From Ottelia alismoides (Eukaryota > Streptophyta > Magnoliopsida > Alismatales > Hydrocharitaceae), in contig JAZKJV010011603.1 in assembly GCA_037367405.1 (NCBI GenBank), forward strand, positions 1-64,000: a stretch of DNA of 64,000 bases. The letters are read 5' to 3'. Shown one piece after another: positions 31,684 through 41,346 of the stretch (the stretch's first letter is position 1; each line of letters starts with the position of its first letter). The notes under the pieces are model-generated. The model made no database searches, was not told the DNA's origin, and saw only the letters and a program-made list of their open reading frames with translations. The translations under genes and the position numbers were made by a program.

Positions 31684-34600
31684 TGATGAATCTCGGATTC
31701 ATCACTCTAAGTCTCATTTATTAAGCTCAAATCCCTCAAAATCAATAGCATATCTGCATCTATTCTGCATAATTGGCATTCATGTATGTTTTCATAAGAA
31801 TTGTATTTTATCCATAATTTCTGCATAAAATAAAGAAGCCAAAAACCTCAGCCAAATTTGACCTGTAAATAGACTAACTTCCCTGATTTTTATCTCCTTC
31901 ACGCTAACTCCGAATGACACAAAACCACCTCCACTGTGTACTTATCACTAACAAGAATAAATAAAAAATACAAAAAAATCACTAACCCTGGTAAGTGGAC
32001 CAAAAGCCCAAACCCTAGTTTCAGGATTTTCGGACTAAAAGTCCCATATCTTCCCTATCCAGTGTCCGATTTGATCCTACTCACTTTTGAACTAATGTAC
32101 ATTCAATTACCTTCAAAACAAAACCAAGTTCAAGTGAATCGGAGCTCGTATGTGAAAGTTGGGTTTCGGGCATGTTTTGTACATTGTGTATTTTAGCGGT
32201 TTTTGACATGATATTTTATGTATATATTTTCTTTATTAATAAAAATCGAAAAAAATAGATTTAGATGTCTTTTATTTATCTTTGATTTCTCCTTATTTTT
32301 TTGGATTTTTTATCTGATTTAAAAATGACAAAAAAATTAGAAAACCCAAAAATCTAGGTATTCTATGCATATGGGATATCCCAAAAATTCACTTTGTGCA
32401 TTTGATCGATTTTGGTTTTGATGTCTTCATGAAAGTTGTAGATCTCATTGAGACGAGCATTTTTCGTGATGGAACTTTTTCGATCCGAGGTTGTTTACTA
32501 TTTCTTTTTGATTTTATAAAATATTTTATCTTCGATTTTTCTGGTGCTGACACGTGGCAGCCCCTGAGGCCGTCACGTGTCAGCGGTTTTTGGGCCTCTT
32601 TTTATTCATTTTTATTAAAAAAATTAAAATAACCGCACGTACGCACGTGCCTCCCAGGCAAGGTTTTAAAAAGCGTGAGACGTATCGAGGCGTTTTCCCA
32701 GTATTTCCTCGAGGCGTAAGCCTCGAGGCGTATTGAGGTGTAAGCCTCATTCGTGGAAGAAATTTTTTCATAGAACATCATAATTAACCATAATTACAAT
32801 TTTCAAGTTCTAGAAATTTAATAGTTATGAGTAAATACATAACTCCATGACATTTTAAGGCTAATATCATGGTTTAAACATCGAAGTTGTTATATAACAC
32901 TCTTTTTTGGACTCTAAATCAGTAAGGAGTCAAGTAAATATAAATATGCAAGCACAATAATAGGTAACTCTCTGCAAAATTTAAAGTCTTGAATAAAATT
33001 TACTAAAGGGGCTAGATGTAACACAAGATGTATATTAAGAGTAGAGGCATTAGATTTAATATATCAAGATCCAAATTTTTGTTCATGTTGATATATAAAG
33101 AACATGCATAACAAAGTAAAAATAAGCTCAATACTTTAATAAACTAAAAAAATGCATTTTAGTGAATTGTGAGCTTAAGGACTTGAACATACTTGTCTAT
33201 GAAAGATGAAAAGACCACAATTAAAAAGAAAAGAAAAAAATATTGCAGAAAAAATTCAAAAAATCAGCACATAAATGAGGCTACGCCTCGAGGCAACGCC
33301 TCGAGGCTTACGCACCTCATAAGCCTCGAGGCTTAAGCCTCACTGAGACTGCATGAGGCTATAGCCTCGAGACGTACGCCTCAGCGCCTCGAGGCGCGTT
33401 TTTAAAAACAATGCTCCCATGCATGTGCTCAGCACTTTCCCCCTTCATCGCCACGTGGCGCGTTTACGGCCGTTCGATCTCGGCCGATCGAACGGCCCGG
33501 GACCCGCCGTCTTCCCCAACGCCCCCCGGTTCCTCCTCCTCTGACCTTGCCTCCAGCCGCCGCCCCGCTATCCTCGCAACCGCCAAATCGCCAACTGCTT
33601 CCCCGCCTTCGTCGCAACGGCCAAACCGCCCCGCCGCCTTCGCAACCTCCCTCCATTGCCAGCCCTTCCATCGCAGCCCTATTTAAGAGCCATCGCCACC
33701 CCCGACTCCAGCATCCGCCGATACTCTCAACAGCTACGAGATGACGGCAGTGACAGCACCGTTCGTCTCCCTTCTCCGGCGAGATCCGAGTTCTACCAAC
33801 TCGTTGCAGCCCACGGCGAAGCCCCCGCCGTCACTGCTTCGCTCCGGCCGCCTTCAAAGCCGTTGAGCCAACGCAAACGCCTCCGCCTACGCCCGCAACA
33901 TCTCCACTGACTACGCGACCGCCATCTCCTCCAGAAGCTTCGAGCTTCACCAACACCGTCGTCGCCTTCATCGACTTCAACTTCGACATCAAGCTACTAC
34001 GCCGCCTTCTTCGCCGACTACCTCCGCCATCAATTCCACCGCTTCCGCCAGGCGCTTCACGCCACAACGTCCATCACCGCCGCCATCAACGATTCCGACA
34101 AGCTTCATCGACGCCGCTCCGCCCACGACCCGCTCCGACTTCGTCTGCCCTCCAATCCACCGGCCTCCACCATCACCACCGACGGGCATCTCCACCGCAC
34201 CAGGCCCGCCGACGCCTCGCTTCAGCCATCGCCGGGCGGAGGGCCCGAGACCCCATCACGTGTGAGGCACACGCGTGGGGGACGTCAGCGAGCGTCAGCC
34301 CCCGGGTCACGTGCTCCGCACGTGACCGCGGGGTCATTTGCAAGAGCCCCCTGGAGGTCTTGGCATTCGCATTTCAGTCCGTCCGCAGAGGGCACGTGCC
34401 ACGCACGTGCCCCCTCTGGAGATTTTGCAGAAGGACCCCCACGGGTTTAGGTAATCTCATATAAGTTCCCTCTTTTGCATTCATTTTATTTATATTTATT
34501 TGAATCTGCACCCCTGTGTTCCCCCGTAATTTTGGACCTCTACATGGCATTATTTTATTATTCAAAAAATAGCATTTTGTTCTTCCATTAATTCTCTACC

Positions 34601-35435
34601 ACATATTGTGGATATTTTTATGATCATTGGTTAATTAAGAATCATTTATTCCGTGGAAAATTACGAACTTTGCCCATTTTATGCTCTTAAATTTGCCATT
34701 GATTAACCATTGCTCTAAAAATTCCCCAAAAATCACATATTGTAGAATTAATTGTGCTTGACATTGTGCCCAAAAAGATTTGCATTTACATGCATAGATT
34801 ACTCTGTAAAAATCATTTTGCATATTTCAGTATTTAATTTTTAATAGGTATTAAACCCAACATTTTCGTGATTTAGGATTTTTCTGAGATCAATCACCTA
34901 GTAATAGATCTTGGATAATTTTATCTCCTGAAAATAAGTAGGTTTAATATTTATTATAATTAAATATTGAAAATCATTCTGTCTGCATTTAAAAACTCAT
35001 AAAAAAATTCATATTGCATCTAAAAAATTCTAAAAAAATATAGTGCATTCATTTTATCATAATTAGCATCTCGGCCAAGTTTCATATTTTTCGGACATCG
35101 TTTGATCGTAATTTGCATTTTAGTCCCTAAAATAGGCCGAAATTGCATCTTGCATCCCTTATTTGCATTAAAAATTCCAAAAAAGACCGCCTCAAAAACC
35201 GTACACGAATCTTGATAGACATAATTCTAGGTTGTTCCTTTGCCTTCTTGTGATCGACCTTGGGACTTGCCCAAGTAAAATAAACATAAAACCACTCGAT
35301 TAAAATAGACGAATAATTTTTGTGGTTATCTCTTGACCGATTCCGATCGCCGCCTACAACGAACGACACACATTAATTTTTGGCATGAACAAATTAAAAA
35401 ATCTCTCTTAAAAGCAGCGATTCACGGACACGTTA
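31684..35435 (+). repeat. 5' LTR (3,752 bp including an inserted hAT element)
   Basis: Matches 41347-44308 along its length once the insertion at 32659-33413 is removed. A TATTTAAG promoter box lies at 33680-33687 in a GC-rich zone (33420-34450), followed by an AT-rich R/U5 part. The proline- and arginine-rich frames in the GC-rich zone are compositional and not credible genes. Confidence 0.93.
32659..33413. mobile_element. hAT-type element with GCCTCGAGGC subterminal repeats (755 bp)
   Basis: It begins CAAGGTTTTAAAAAGCG and ends CGCGTTTTTAAAAACAATG. The 8-bp flanks are CTCCCAGG (32651-32658) and CTCCCATG (33414-33421), one mismatch. The 3' LTR of the same retroelement has the empty site CTCCCAGGCACGTG (about 42317). 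Both ends carry many copies of GCCTCGAGGC or close variants; the middle is AT-rich and non-coding. A relative lies at 45967-47022. Confidence 0.92.
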
Positions 35436-35437
35436 GA

Positions 35438-35455
35438 TGACGCCATTGCCGGGGA
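35438..35455 (+). promoter_or_regulatory. Asp-tRNA-type primer binding site
   Basis: TGACGCCATTGCCGGGGA, two bases from the Athila-type primer site TGGCGCCGTTGCCGGGGA, two bases after the LTR. Confidence 0.85.
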
Positions 35456-36188
35456 GGCAAACGGCTTAGTTTTGTGTTTTGAAATTTCTTGTTCAGTTTT
35501 CCGCATTCGGGTAGTCTGACTCCCGAATTTTTTCATTATAAATTCCATTTTATTTCCTGTATTTATTTTTCAGCATTTATTTGTCTTATTTTATTTTTGA
35601 TTATTCTTTGAGTCACTCTCTTACATCTTCCCTCTTATTTTTCTTGCGAGGTATCCGGCGTACGTGGAGAGGTTTTTTAAGAAACTAACGCATCTTCACC
35701 AACTTCCGAAAAGCCGCAATTAATTTAAGATCGAGTTGAGTCGTGAGGGAGCGTAGAGTCTAGGTTTTAAATTTATGCAAATTTCAATTTCTGCTCATTT
35801 ATAGCGGTGTCCGTTTGGACTCTCGCGTGTGTAAAAAGACTCTGAACTTTTCTTGTGATGTGTTGTGGCCTGTTTCACTCTCCGGTGAGGGTGGGGCCGG
35901 ACTTGAGTGGCGATTAGGATAGACCTGCACATACAGCTCTCAGAGCATTTATATTTTTGATTGTGCTCATAGGAACTAAGGTCATACTGCACATTAACTG
36001 AGACACACATAGATCGTTCAATTTAGCCAAATTTCCCGCTAATAGAACTTTCTGCTTAGGTGCGGTTTTTCTTTGGCTTGCATTCATTTAAAGTAAATTT
36101 TCAATTATGTCTAACATCCCACATGGAGATTGCGAGGATTCAATGTAAGTCTTCTAACTGAGCATTCATCATAGTTTTCCACGTGTAT

Positions 36189-36655
36189 CGGCTTTTCCGA
36201 ATTTCTCCCTCTTGTTTTGTCACATAATTCTAAAGGAAATTAGACTTGACGGTAGACGTGTATTTGTGCTCGTTTAAATTCTTTAAAGTGATCACCTAAT
36301 GAAAATTGGGACTGCTAAATATAACCGATCTTAAGAACCCATAAAATCAAGATTTTTTGCGGGAGAGCAATCCCATCATTGTTTGGTTTGCTTGAGCGAG
36401 AGAGCGACCCGCATACTAGGATAGAGCCACGCCCTATCTCTTTTCAGACTACTATCTTGGGTTAGTCGTTTTCCAGTGAGGATCTCTCCGGTAGCCGGTA
36501 AAGCGGCTCGTGACGTCCTTAACAGCTTGAGTTGATCGGGTAGCTGGTAAACGGTTCACAATTCGTACTGGCTGGGAAAGATCTAATTCGGGATAGGCCA
36601 GTCTCCTGAGAGCCTTGGGTTCCTAACAGCTCGCTTTAACCGCTCTGATATATTG
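36189..36655 (+). other. conserved 5' leader block shared with the element at 53646
   Basis: This block is collinear with 56594-57068. Shared landmarks are TCGG.TTTTCCGA, AAATTGGGACTGCTAA, CCCATCATT, TTCCAGTGAGG, GGCCAGTCTCCTG.GAGC and CGCTCTGATA. Inside it, GGTAGC.GGTAAA or close variants occur twice, about 60 bp apart, in both elements. It lies between primer site and reading frame, where packaging or dimerisation signals of LTR elements sit. Confidence 0.75.
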
Positions 36656-36861
36656 TATTATCACCAAACTCTAAAATTGACAAGATAATTGACCGAACCT
36701 TCACGGTCTTCACTTTGAGGTGAGTTGGTGAACTCGGGGTTTGATTTGTATTTGCATTGGTGTGCTGAACCGATTTCGAAGATCAATAGCCGCACATTTG
36801 ATAAAATTTCTCTTGACCATCCCGTACAATCATCTCTCTCCTTCTTGATTTAAACCTCATC

Positions 36862-37425
36862 ATGGAACTCTTGTCTAATAACTCTTGCAAACCCAAACCA
36901 TCATTTCTTTCAGCTCCTTCAAAAATGACCGAACATGTATCTGAAAACCCATCAGAGCTATACTATGAAAATGAATTTGTTTCGGTTAAGCCCAAATCAA
37001 GTAAATCCTCTTCTTTCAATAATCCTCCAACATTTGCGGGAGACTTTCACCCGCGGATGAATTCAGTCTCCTCATTGAATTTCTATTCGCATCATCCGAC
37101 CACACATGACCATCTACCATCTTGGACTGAACCGTCTTATTCTCGGATTCTCGCTGATGAGCCATTTCAAGATCAAAATACCTTTGAGTCTCATGATTGG
37201 CCGAGAAACCAAACCCAGATGGAAAGACCCACACTTAATGATCAACAGCGTTGGATTGACCATGATAAACCCCTCTTCAGACATGATACTCATACAAAGA
37301 ACTGGGCTGACCACATAGAAACATATAAACCCTCTATGCTGACTCCACAATACCAAGGTCTAACCAATCATGATCAAAGGATTGAACTCTACTCAGACCA
37401 ACTACACATGCCTGAACCATATTAG
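36862..37425 (+). CDS. first part of the element's reading frame (187 codons), function unknown
   Basis: ATG at 36862, TAG at 37423-37425. The protein is hydrophilic and rich in His, Pro, Ser and Asn, with repeated HDxH/NHDQ-type stretches. No capsid motif, zinc knuckle, signal peptide or membrane segment is seen. It is in the same frame as the ORF starting at 37522, and the 32 codons between TAG and that ATG are open. The two are therefore one frame of about 919 codons interrupted by a single TAG followed by CAA. It sits where gag would be in an Athila element, but similarity to gag is not visible. Alternatives: a diverged gag, or a gag replaced by unrelated sequence. Confidence 0.6.
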   Translation: MELLSNNSCKPKPSFLSAPSKMTEHVSENPSELYYENEFVSVKPKSSKSSSFNNPPTFAGDFHPRMNSVSSLNFYSHHPTTHDHLPSWTEPSYSRILADEPFQDQNTFESHDWPRNQTQMERPTLNDQQRWIDHDKPLFRHDTHTKNWADHIETYKPSMLTPQYQGLTNHDQRIELYSDQLHMPEPY

Positions 37426-37521
37426 CAACCTCCTTCCATAATTTTTGAGGAAAAATTTTCAGAAAATAATGATCATATCTCGGATATTCCAAGAAACTCT
37501 CCTCTTTACAGAAACGGGAAA

Positions 37522-39621
37522 ATGGAAGATGAAATTATCGAATACACACCGATTGCTCCCATGATTGATCATGAACAAAATTTTGAGGATGATATTTCGA
37601 GGATAAATAAGAGATTCAATTCAATAGAGGATAGATTTCAAAAATTTACCGACCGATTAATTTCACTCTATGGGAGCTCGTACATAAAAATTAATGAGGA
37701 AATGATTGGATCTCATTTTGACAATTTTGAGGATGTTCAAAAACCTAGGGATGATTCTGTGAACGACACTTCTGCTTATTATTCCCCTAGACATGACTAT
37801 GTATCTGACCCCTTATCAGAACATCGAAGCCCCAACTCATCGACGGAAGGAACCACATCACCACGTCACACACAAAACACAAAAAAATTGGGAATATTCG
37901 AAAATCACAAAAAAATCGAAAATCTCGAAAAATACATAAAAATTGAAGCTGAAGAAGATCTGAAGAATTTGGATCCTGCTGTACGGGAAGCACTAGGAAA
38001 GAAATTGATTTTTGAACTTCCCTTTCTACAGGCCTCCTCCTTGGTGTTGAGGAGAAAAACCAAGACCGAAAGACATATCTTGTCAATGGCCTCCTCCATT
38101 GTGTTGAGGAGAAAAACCAAGAGCCGCATAGTGAAACGATTGCCCATATTTGACTGTGAAATCAAAGACACAATTTTCACCCATGCTCGGATTGATGACG
38201 ACTCACCGATCAATATCCTCCCGACCTCTGTATTTCACGAATTCAAACTCGGACCTATCAGGAAATTACGAGAGATTGTTCAATTGGCGGACCGATCGAT
38301 AAAGCGGTCGAGAGGAATCATTTCTGTCATCATGAAATTTCAAGATGCTCCACTCAAAGTAGAATTCACGATCATTGATATTGAGCATCAAGGAGAATTC
38401 ACTCAGTCTCCAATCATTCTTGGAAAGCCGTTCTTAGCATTGACTAAGGCAATTATTAATTATGAGACTCGTGAAATCAATTTCGCAGCATTGGAAGCAC
38501 CTAGATCCGACCCTGTCTTTGAGGAACCACGATCTTCTGAGACAACCCACGAAGTTCCCGACAACCGTAACCATGAAGAGGTAGAAGAGCCCTACCCCGC
38601 TACGACACCTGAGATAGTGGTTGTTGATGAGACTATTGGATTAGAGACTCTCCCCCCTGCTCCATTCCCAGTCGCTCTCACCATGGAGAATCATGTATAT
38701 GAATCATACGATCCGAAGACTTATGCATGGGCATACCCTGGGTCAACCTACTCTGAGTATATGGATTACATCAACTCGACACATGAATGCTCCAACATCG
38801 AATCAATTGAGAAAGAACATGCAGAGACTCTCCCCAGTATTTCAATTCCTGCGGATCTCAAAATAGACAAATCATTCTTCTATGATCCTGAGACATATGC
38901 ATGGTCACACCCTGAAGCAACATTCTCTGAATATCTTGACCAAATCATCCCAAATCGAGAGTGCTCAAACATTCAGGAGACTAAGAACAAACACACAAGC
39001 CGAGCACCGGCTAAGGAGAATTCCAATGGCTATTCATCTGGATACTCAAGTGAACCGATACCTTCTCGAAACAAGAAAAAGAAAGTAACCTTTGACCTTT
39101 CGGAAGAAGAATCAGCTGATGATCCCTCATCAGGTCCGGAAAAGGTAGTCTACATGAGTGAAGTCTGTTCGGCAGCTCTAAAGCCATACCTTCGCAAGGA
39201 TCCAAAATTCAATTCTCGTTGTACAACTCCTGTTCCTAACTACTACTCATCCAAAGCTGATACTCTTGCCCTCTTCAAGTACACTGGAATTATTTCGTAT
39301 GAGCTGACTGAGACCGGTGCTTCTGAGTATTCATCTAAGGACAAACCGATTGACCCCAAGAAGGAACGAATTCTGAGGAAACAAGTAAAGAAACAAAAAG
39401 ACATGAATACTTGGAGTATGTCCACTTTCAAATACTATTCCTTTGAGGATAACTCTAATGATGTATATCTTTCTTCTGACTCAAACACTTCATCTATTAT
39501 CCATCATAATTTTTCTGAGGATGACACTGATCATAGTTGGGAATCATATGCTTCATATCCGTCCAGTTATTCCGATCTCCCATCACAGGCTCACAAGAAG
39601 ATCAGCCGAAAACCGCCTTAA
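37522..39621 (+). CDS. 699-codon ORF with retropepsin-like domain in a non-autonomous gypsy element
   Basis: Residues 1-160 are charged with a helical Lys/Glu-rich stretch. At about residues 174-203 the phrase ASS.VLRRKTK occurs twice. Residues about 210-335 match the gypsy protease fold: INILPTSVFHEFKLGPIRKL, VQLADRSIKRSRGIISV, then SPIILGKPFLALTKAIINYE. The catalytic D-x-G reads D-D-D (IDDDSPINILP), so the Gly is lost and proteolysis is doubtful. Two units of about 45-50 residues follow (YDPKTYAWAYPGSTYSEYMD and YDPETYAWSHPEATFSEYLD, each ending ECSNI). The C-terminus is Ser/Asp-rich. No RT follows. The frame is uninterrupted, unlike every other retroelement gene in this window. Start is the first ATG after the TAG; translation could begin at 36862. 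Confidence 0.8.
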   Translation: MEDEIIEYTPIAPMIDHEQNFEDDISRINKRFNSIEDRFQKFTDRLISLYGSSYIKINEEMIGSHFDNFEDVQKPRDDSVNDTSAYYSPRHDYVSDPLSEHRSPNSSTEGTTSPRHTQNTKKLGIFENHKKIENLEKYIKIEAEEDLKNLDPAVREALGKKLIFELPFLQASSLVLRRKTKTERHILSMASSIVLRRKTKSRIVKRLPIFDCEIKDTIFTHARIDDDSPINILPTSVFHEFKLGPIRKLREIVQLADRSIKRSRGIISVIMKFQDAPLKVEFTIIDIEHQGEFTQSPIILGKPFLALTKAIINYETREINFAALEAPRSDPVFEEPRSSETTHEVPDNRNHEEVEEPYPATTPEIVVVDETIGLETLPPAPFPVALTMENHVYESYDPKTYAWAYPGSTYSEYMDYINSTHECSNIESIEKEHAETLPSISIPADLKIDKSFFYDPETYAWSHPEATFSEYLDQIIPNRECSNIQETKNKHTSRAPAKENSNGYSSGYSSEPIPSRNKKKKVTFDLSEEESADDPSSGPEKVVYMSEVCSAALKPYLRKDPKFNSRCTTPVPNYYSSKADTLALFKYTGIISYELTETGASEYSSKDKPIDPKKERILRKQVKKQKDMNTWSMSTFKYYSFEDNSNDVYLSSDSNTSSIIHHNFSEDDTDHSWESYASYPSSYSDLPSQAHKKISRKPP

Positions 39622-39680
39622 TCATCGGCTACCCACCCTCCCTCCCGACCACATCGGTCTCCTTGTACTGCTTCTTCCTC

Positions 39681-39711
39681 TACTAAGGCCAAGTCCTAAG
39701 TATAGGGGGGG
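39681..39711 (+). repeat. hairpin plus purine motif, unit 1
   Basis: Arms TACTAAGG (39681-39688) and CCTAAGTA (39695-39702) pair with one mismatch around a 6-base loop. The motif AAGTATAGGGGGGG (39698-39711) overlaps the right arm. Confidence 0.6.
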
Positions 39712-39786
39712 ACCGATGCCATCTGTATAAATCATTTCCTCGGATCACACTCTTTCTCACGATCACTTCATCTCCACCCTTCTTCC

Positions 39787-39820
39787 ATACTTAGGCTGAC
39801 CGGAGCCTAAGTATAGGGGG
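39787..39820 (+). repeat. hairpin plus purine motif, unit 2
   Basis: Perfect 11-bp stem ATACTTAGGCT / AGCCTAAGTAT around loop GACCGG, running straight into AGGGGG. Confidence 0.85.
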
Positions 39821-39888
39821 AACCGACGCCCACCTATATTCTCTTCATTCACATACCCCAACCACTTCACTTTTTCTACTCTTCTTCT

Positions 39889-39923
39889 ATACTTAGACTG
39901 TTCACAGTCTAAGTATAGGGGGG
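39889..39923 (+). repeat. hairpin plus purine motif, unit 3
   Basis: Perfect 12-bp stem ATACTTAGACTG / CAGTCTAAGTAT around loop TTCA, running straight into AGGGGGG. The stem bases differ from unit 2 but pairing is kept on both sides. Confidence 0.85.
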
Positions 39924-39973
39924 CGGTTCTGTAAATCTTGTTCTTTTTCTTTTCATTTTTTCACTCTCTTACG

Positions 39974-40044
39974 CTTAGCCCGAGTTATGTCTTCTTTACG
40001 CTTCTTGTTCTCTGAGGACACAACACTCGCTAAGTATAGGGGGG
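39974..40044 (+). repeat. hairpin plus purine motif, unit 4 (weaker)
   Basis: CTTAGC near 39974 can pair with GCTAAG near 40029-40034 across a long loop. AAGTATAGGGGGG follows at 40032-40044. Confidence 0.45.
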
Positions 40045-41310
40045 TCTATGTATATACTTCGTATATATTTTACCCATATCTCGTACTTTCGCGTAAGTCT
40101 ATATGTATTTACGGGGTGGGTAACTAATTTGAAAAAAACACACACACACAAAAACAAAAAAAAAGAAGAAAAAGAAAAAGAGTTTTGCTACTAACACTAA
40201 CCTTGCCCAATTTTTTTGAAAAAAATAGCTTCTTATTTCATTTTTGCATCAAAAAAAATGTGTCAGCATTTCACACACCTGTACTTCATCCAACATCACA
40301 TGCATTTGCATCTGTGGAAAGTCATTGGGTTCTGAACCGAGTTGTGAGCAGAAATCGAGAGTGGTCTGGACTTGACCTTAATCCACCTAATTTTCAGAGG
40401 AACTTCACCGAGAAATAGGATTTTAAGAGCTTCAGGTCTTTTGACTTAATTCTTTAAGTTCCACATGACAATGTACAGCGTTTGACTCTTAGTGTCTAAC
40501 CTGGTCTCTTCATTCTGGGTACAACTCTGGAATAAGGAATTAATTTGTACTCTCACACTATGCACTTAGCTCAACTCAGACGGGATGTTGGAAGACTGTG
40601 TGAGTCTCTTTTCTGGTAGCGTGGAAATCTATAGACCGGAGTACGGGTTGAAATAAAGCTTCGGAAAAGGGATGGACGGCTGGGCACAATTTTTTCTAAG
40701 ACCCTAAAAAATGTACGGAACAAAAAGATTCTATATCCGTAGGGGCACGACAAGATCCAAGCAGAACTATCAAAAATTCCAAATACAAAGAAGAACCAAA
40801 TATAATCCGACCAAAAAGGTCTAAGCTTCAAGAAACCTGCAGATCTTGGTGGAGACTCGGCTATACTGGCCATCTTCACAAGGAGAGGTGACTACACTGG
40901 CCACCCTCCAGTTCTTTTCCCCTTCTTCTATCTTCTCCCCCTATTCTATTGTGAACACAGCGCGACGGACCTTAGAAATACCTGACTCCCCGAGGACGAG
41001 TTACTGGAGAGGAGAGGAGCATGGTAGTCCAGCATTCTGGATGGGAAGAGCTAAAACCCTTCACACACATGAGTCGATTGTTTAATATTCATAGGGTATA
41101 CTTTGGGAAGATGATTGATCTAATATGACTTCTGAGCGAAACTGTAACAATGATGTGTAGAACTTGAGAGCTGTTGATTTTAAAATTCTAAGTCTCACAG
41201 AAGTTCCGACACACTAATAATCCAAAGGTCGAGTCTAGTTTCATTTTCACCTTCAGCTCATGGTCTTGTATGGAACCCAATCTCATTTCACCTCATGGCA
41301 TTTCTTTTTG

Positions 41311-41346
41311 ATGCTCAGGGACGAGCATGGTTTAAGTATAGGGGGA
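41311..41346 (+). promoter_or_regulatory. polypurine tract with preceding hairpin
   Basis: ATGCTC / GAGCAT (41311-41316, 41323-41328) form a 6-bp stem. AAGTATAGGGGGA (41334-41346) then abuts the 3' LTR and is the actual plus-strand primer position. It repeats the motif of units 1-4. Confidence 0.8.

Larger units (their letters stand above)
39622..41333 (+). other. non-coding tail of the gypsy element
   Basis: No credible gene. Besides the hairpin array at 39681-40044 there is a CA/A-rich stretch (40130-40190). The segment 40310-41300 is of ordinary composition with only short frames. Confidence 0.6.

Noticed and set aside
33411..34250. Several overlapping Pro/Ser/Arg-rich frames
   Set aside because: They lie in the GC-rich part of an LTR, and the same frames recur in the other LTR at 42302-43309 with indels that shift frame.
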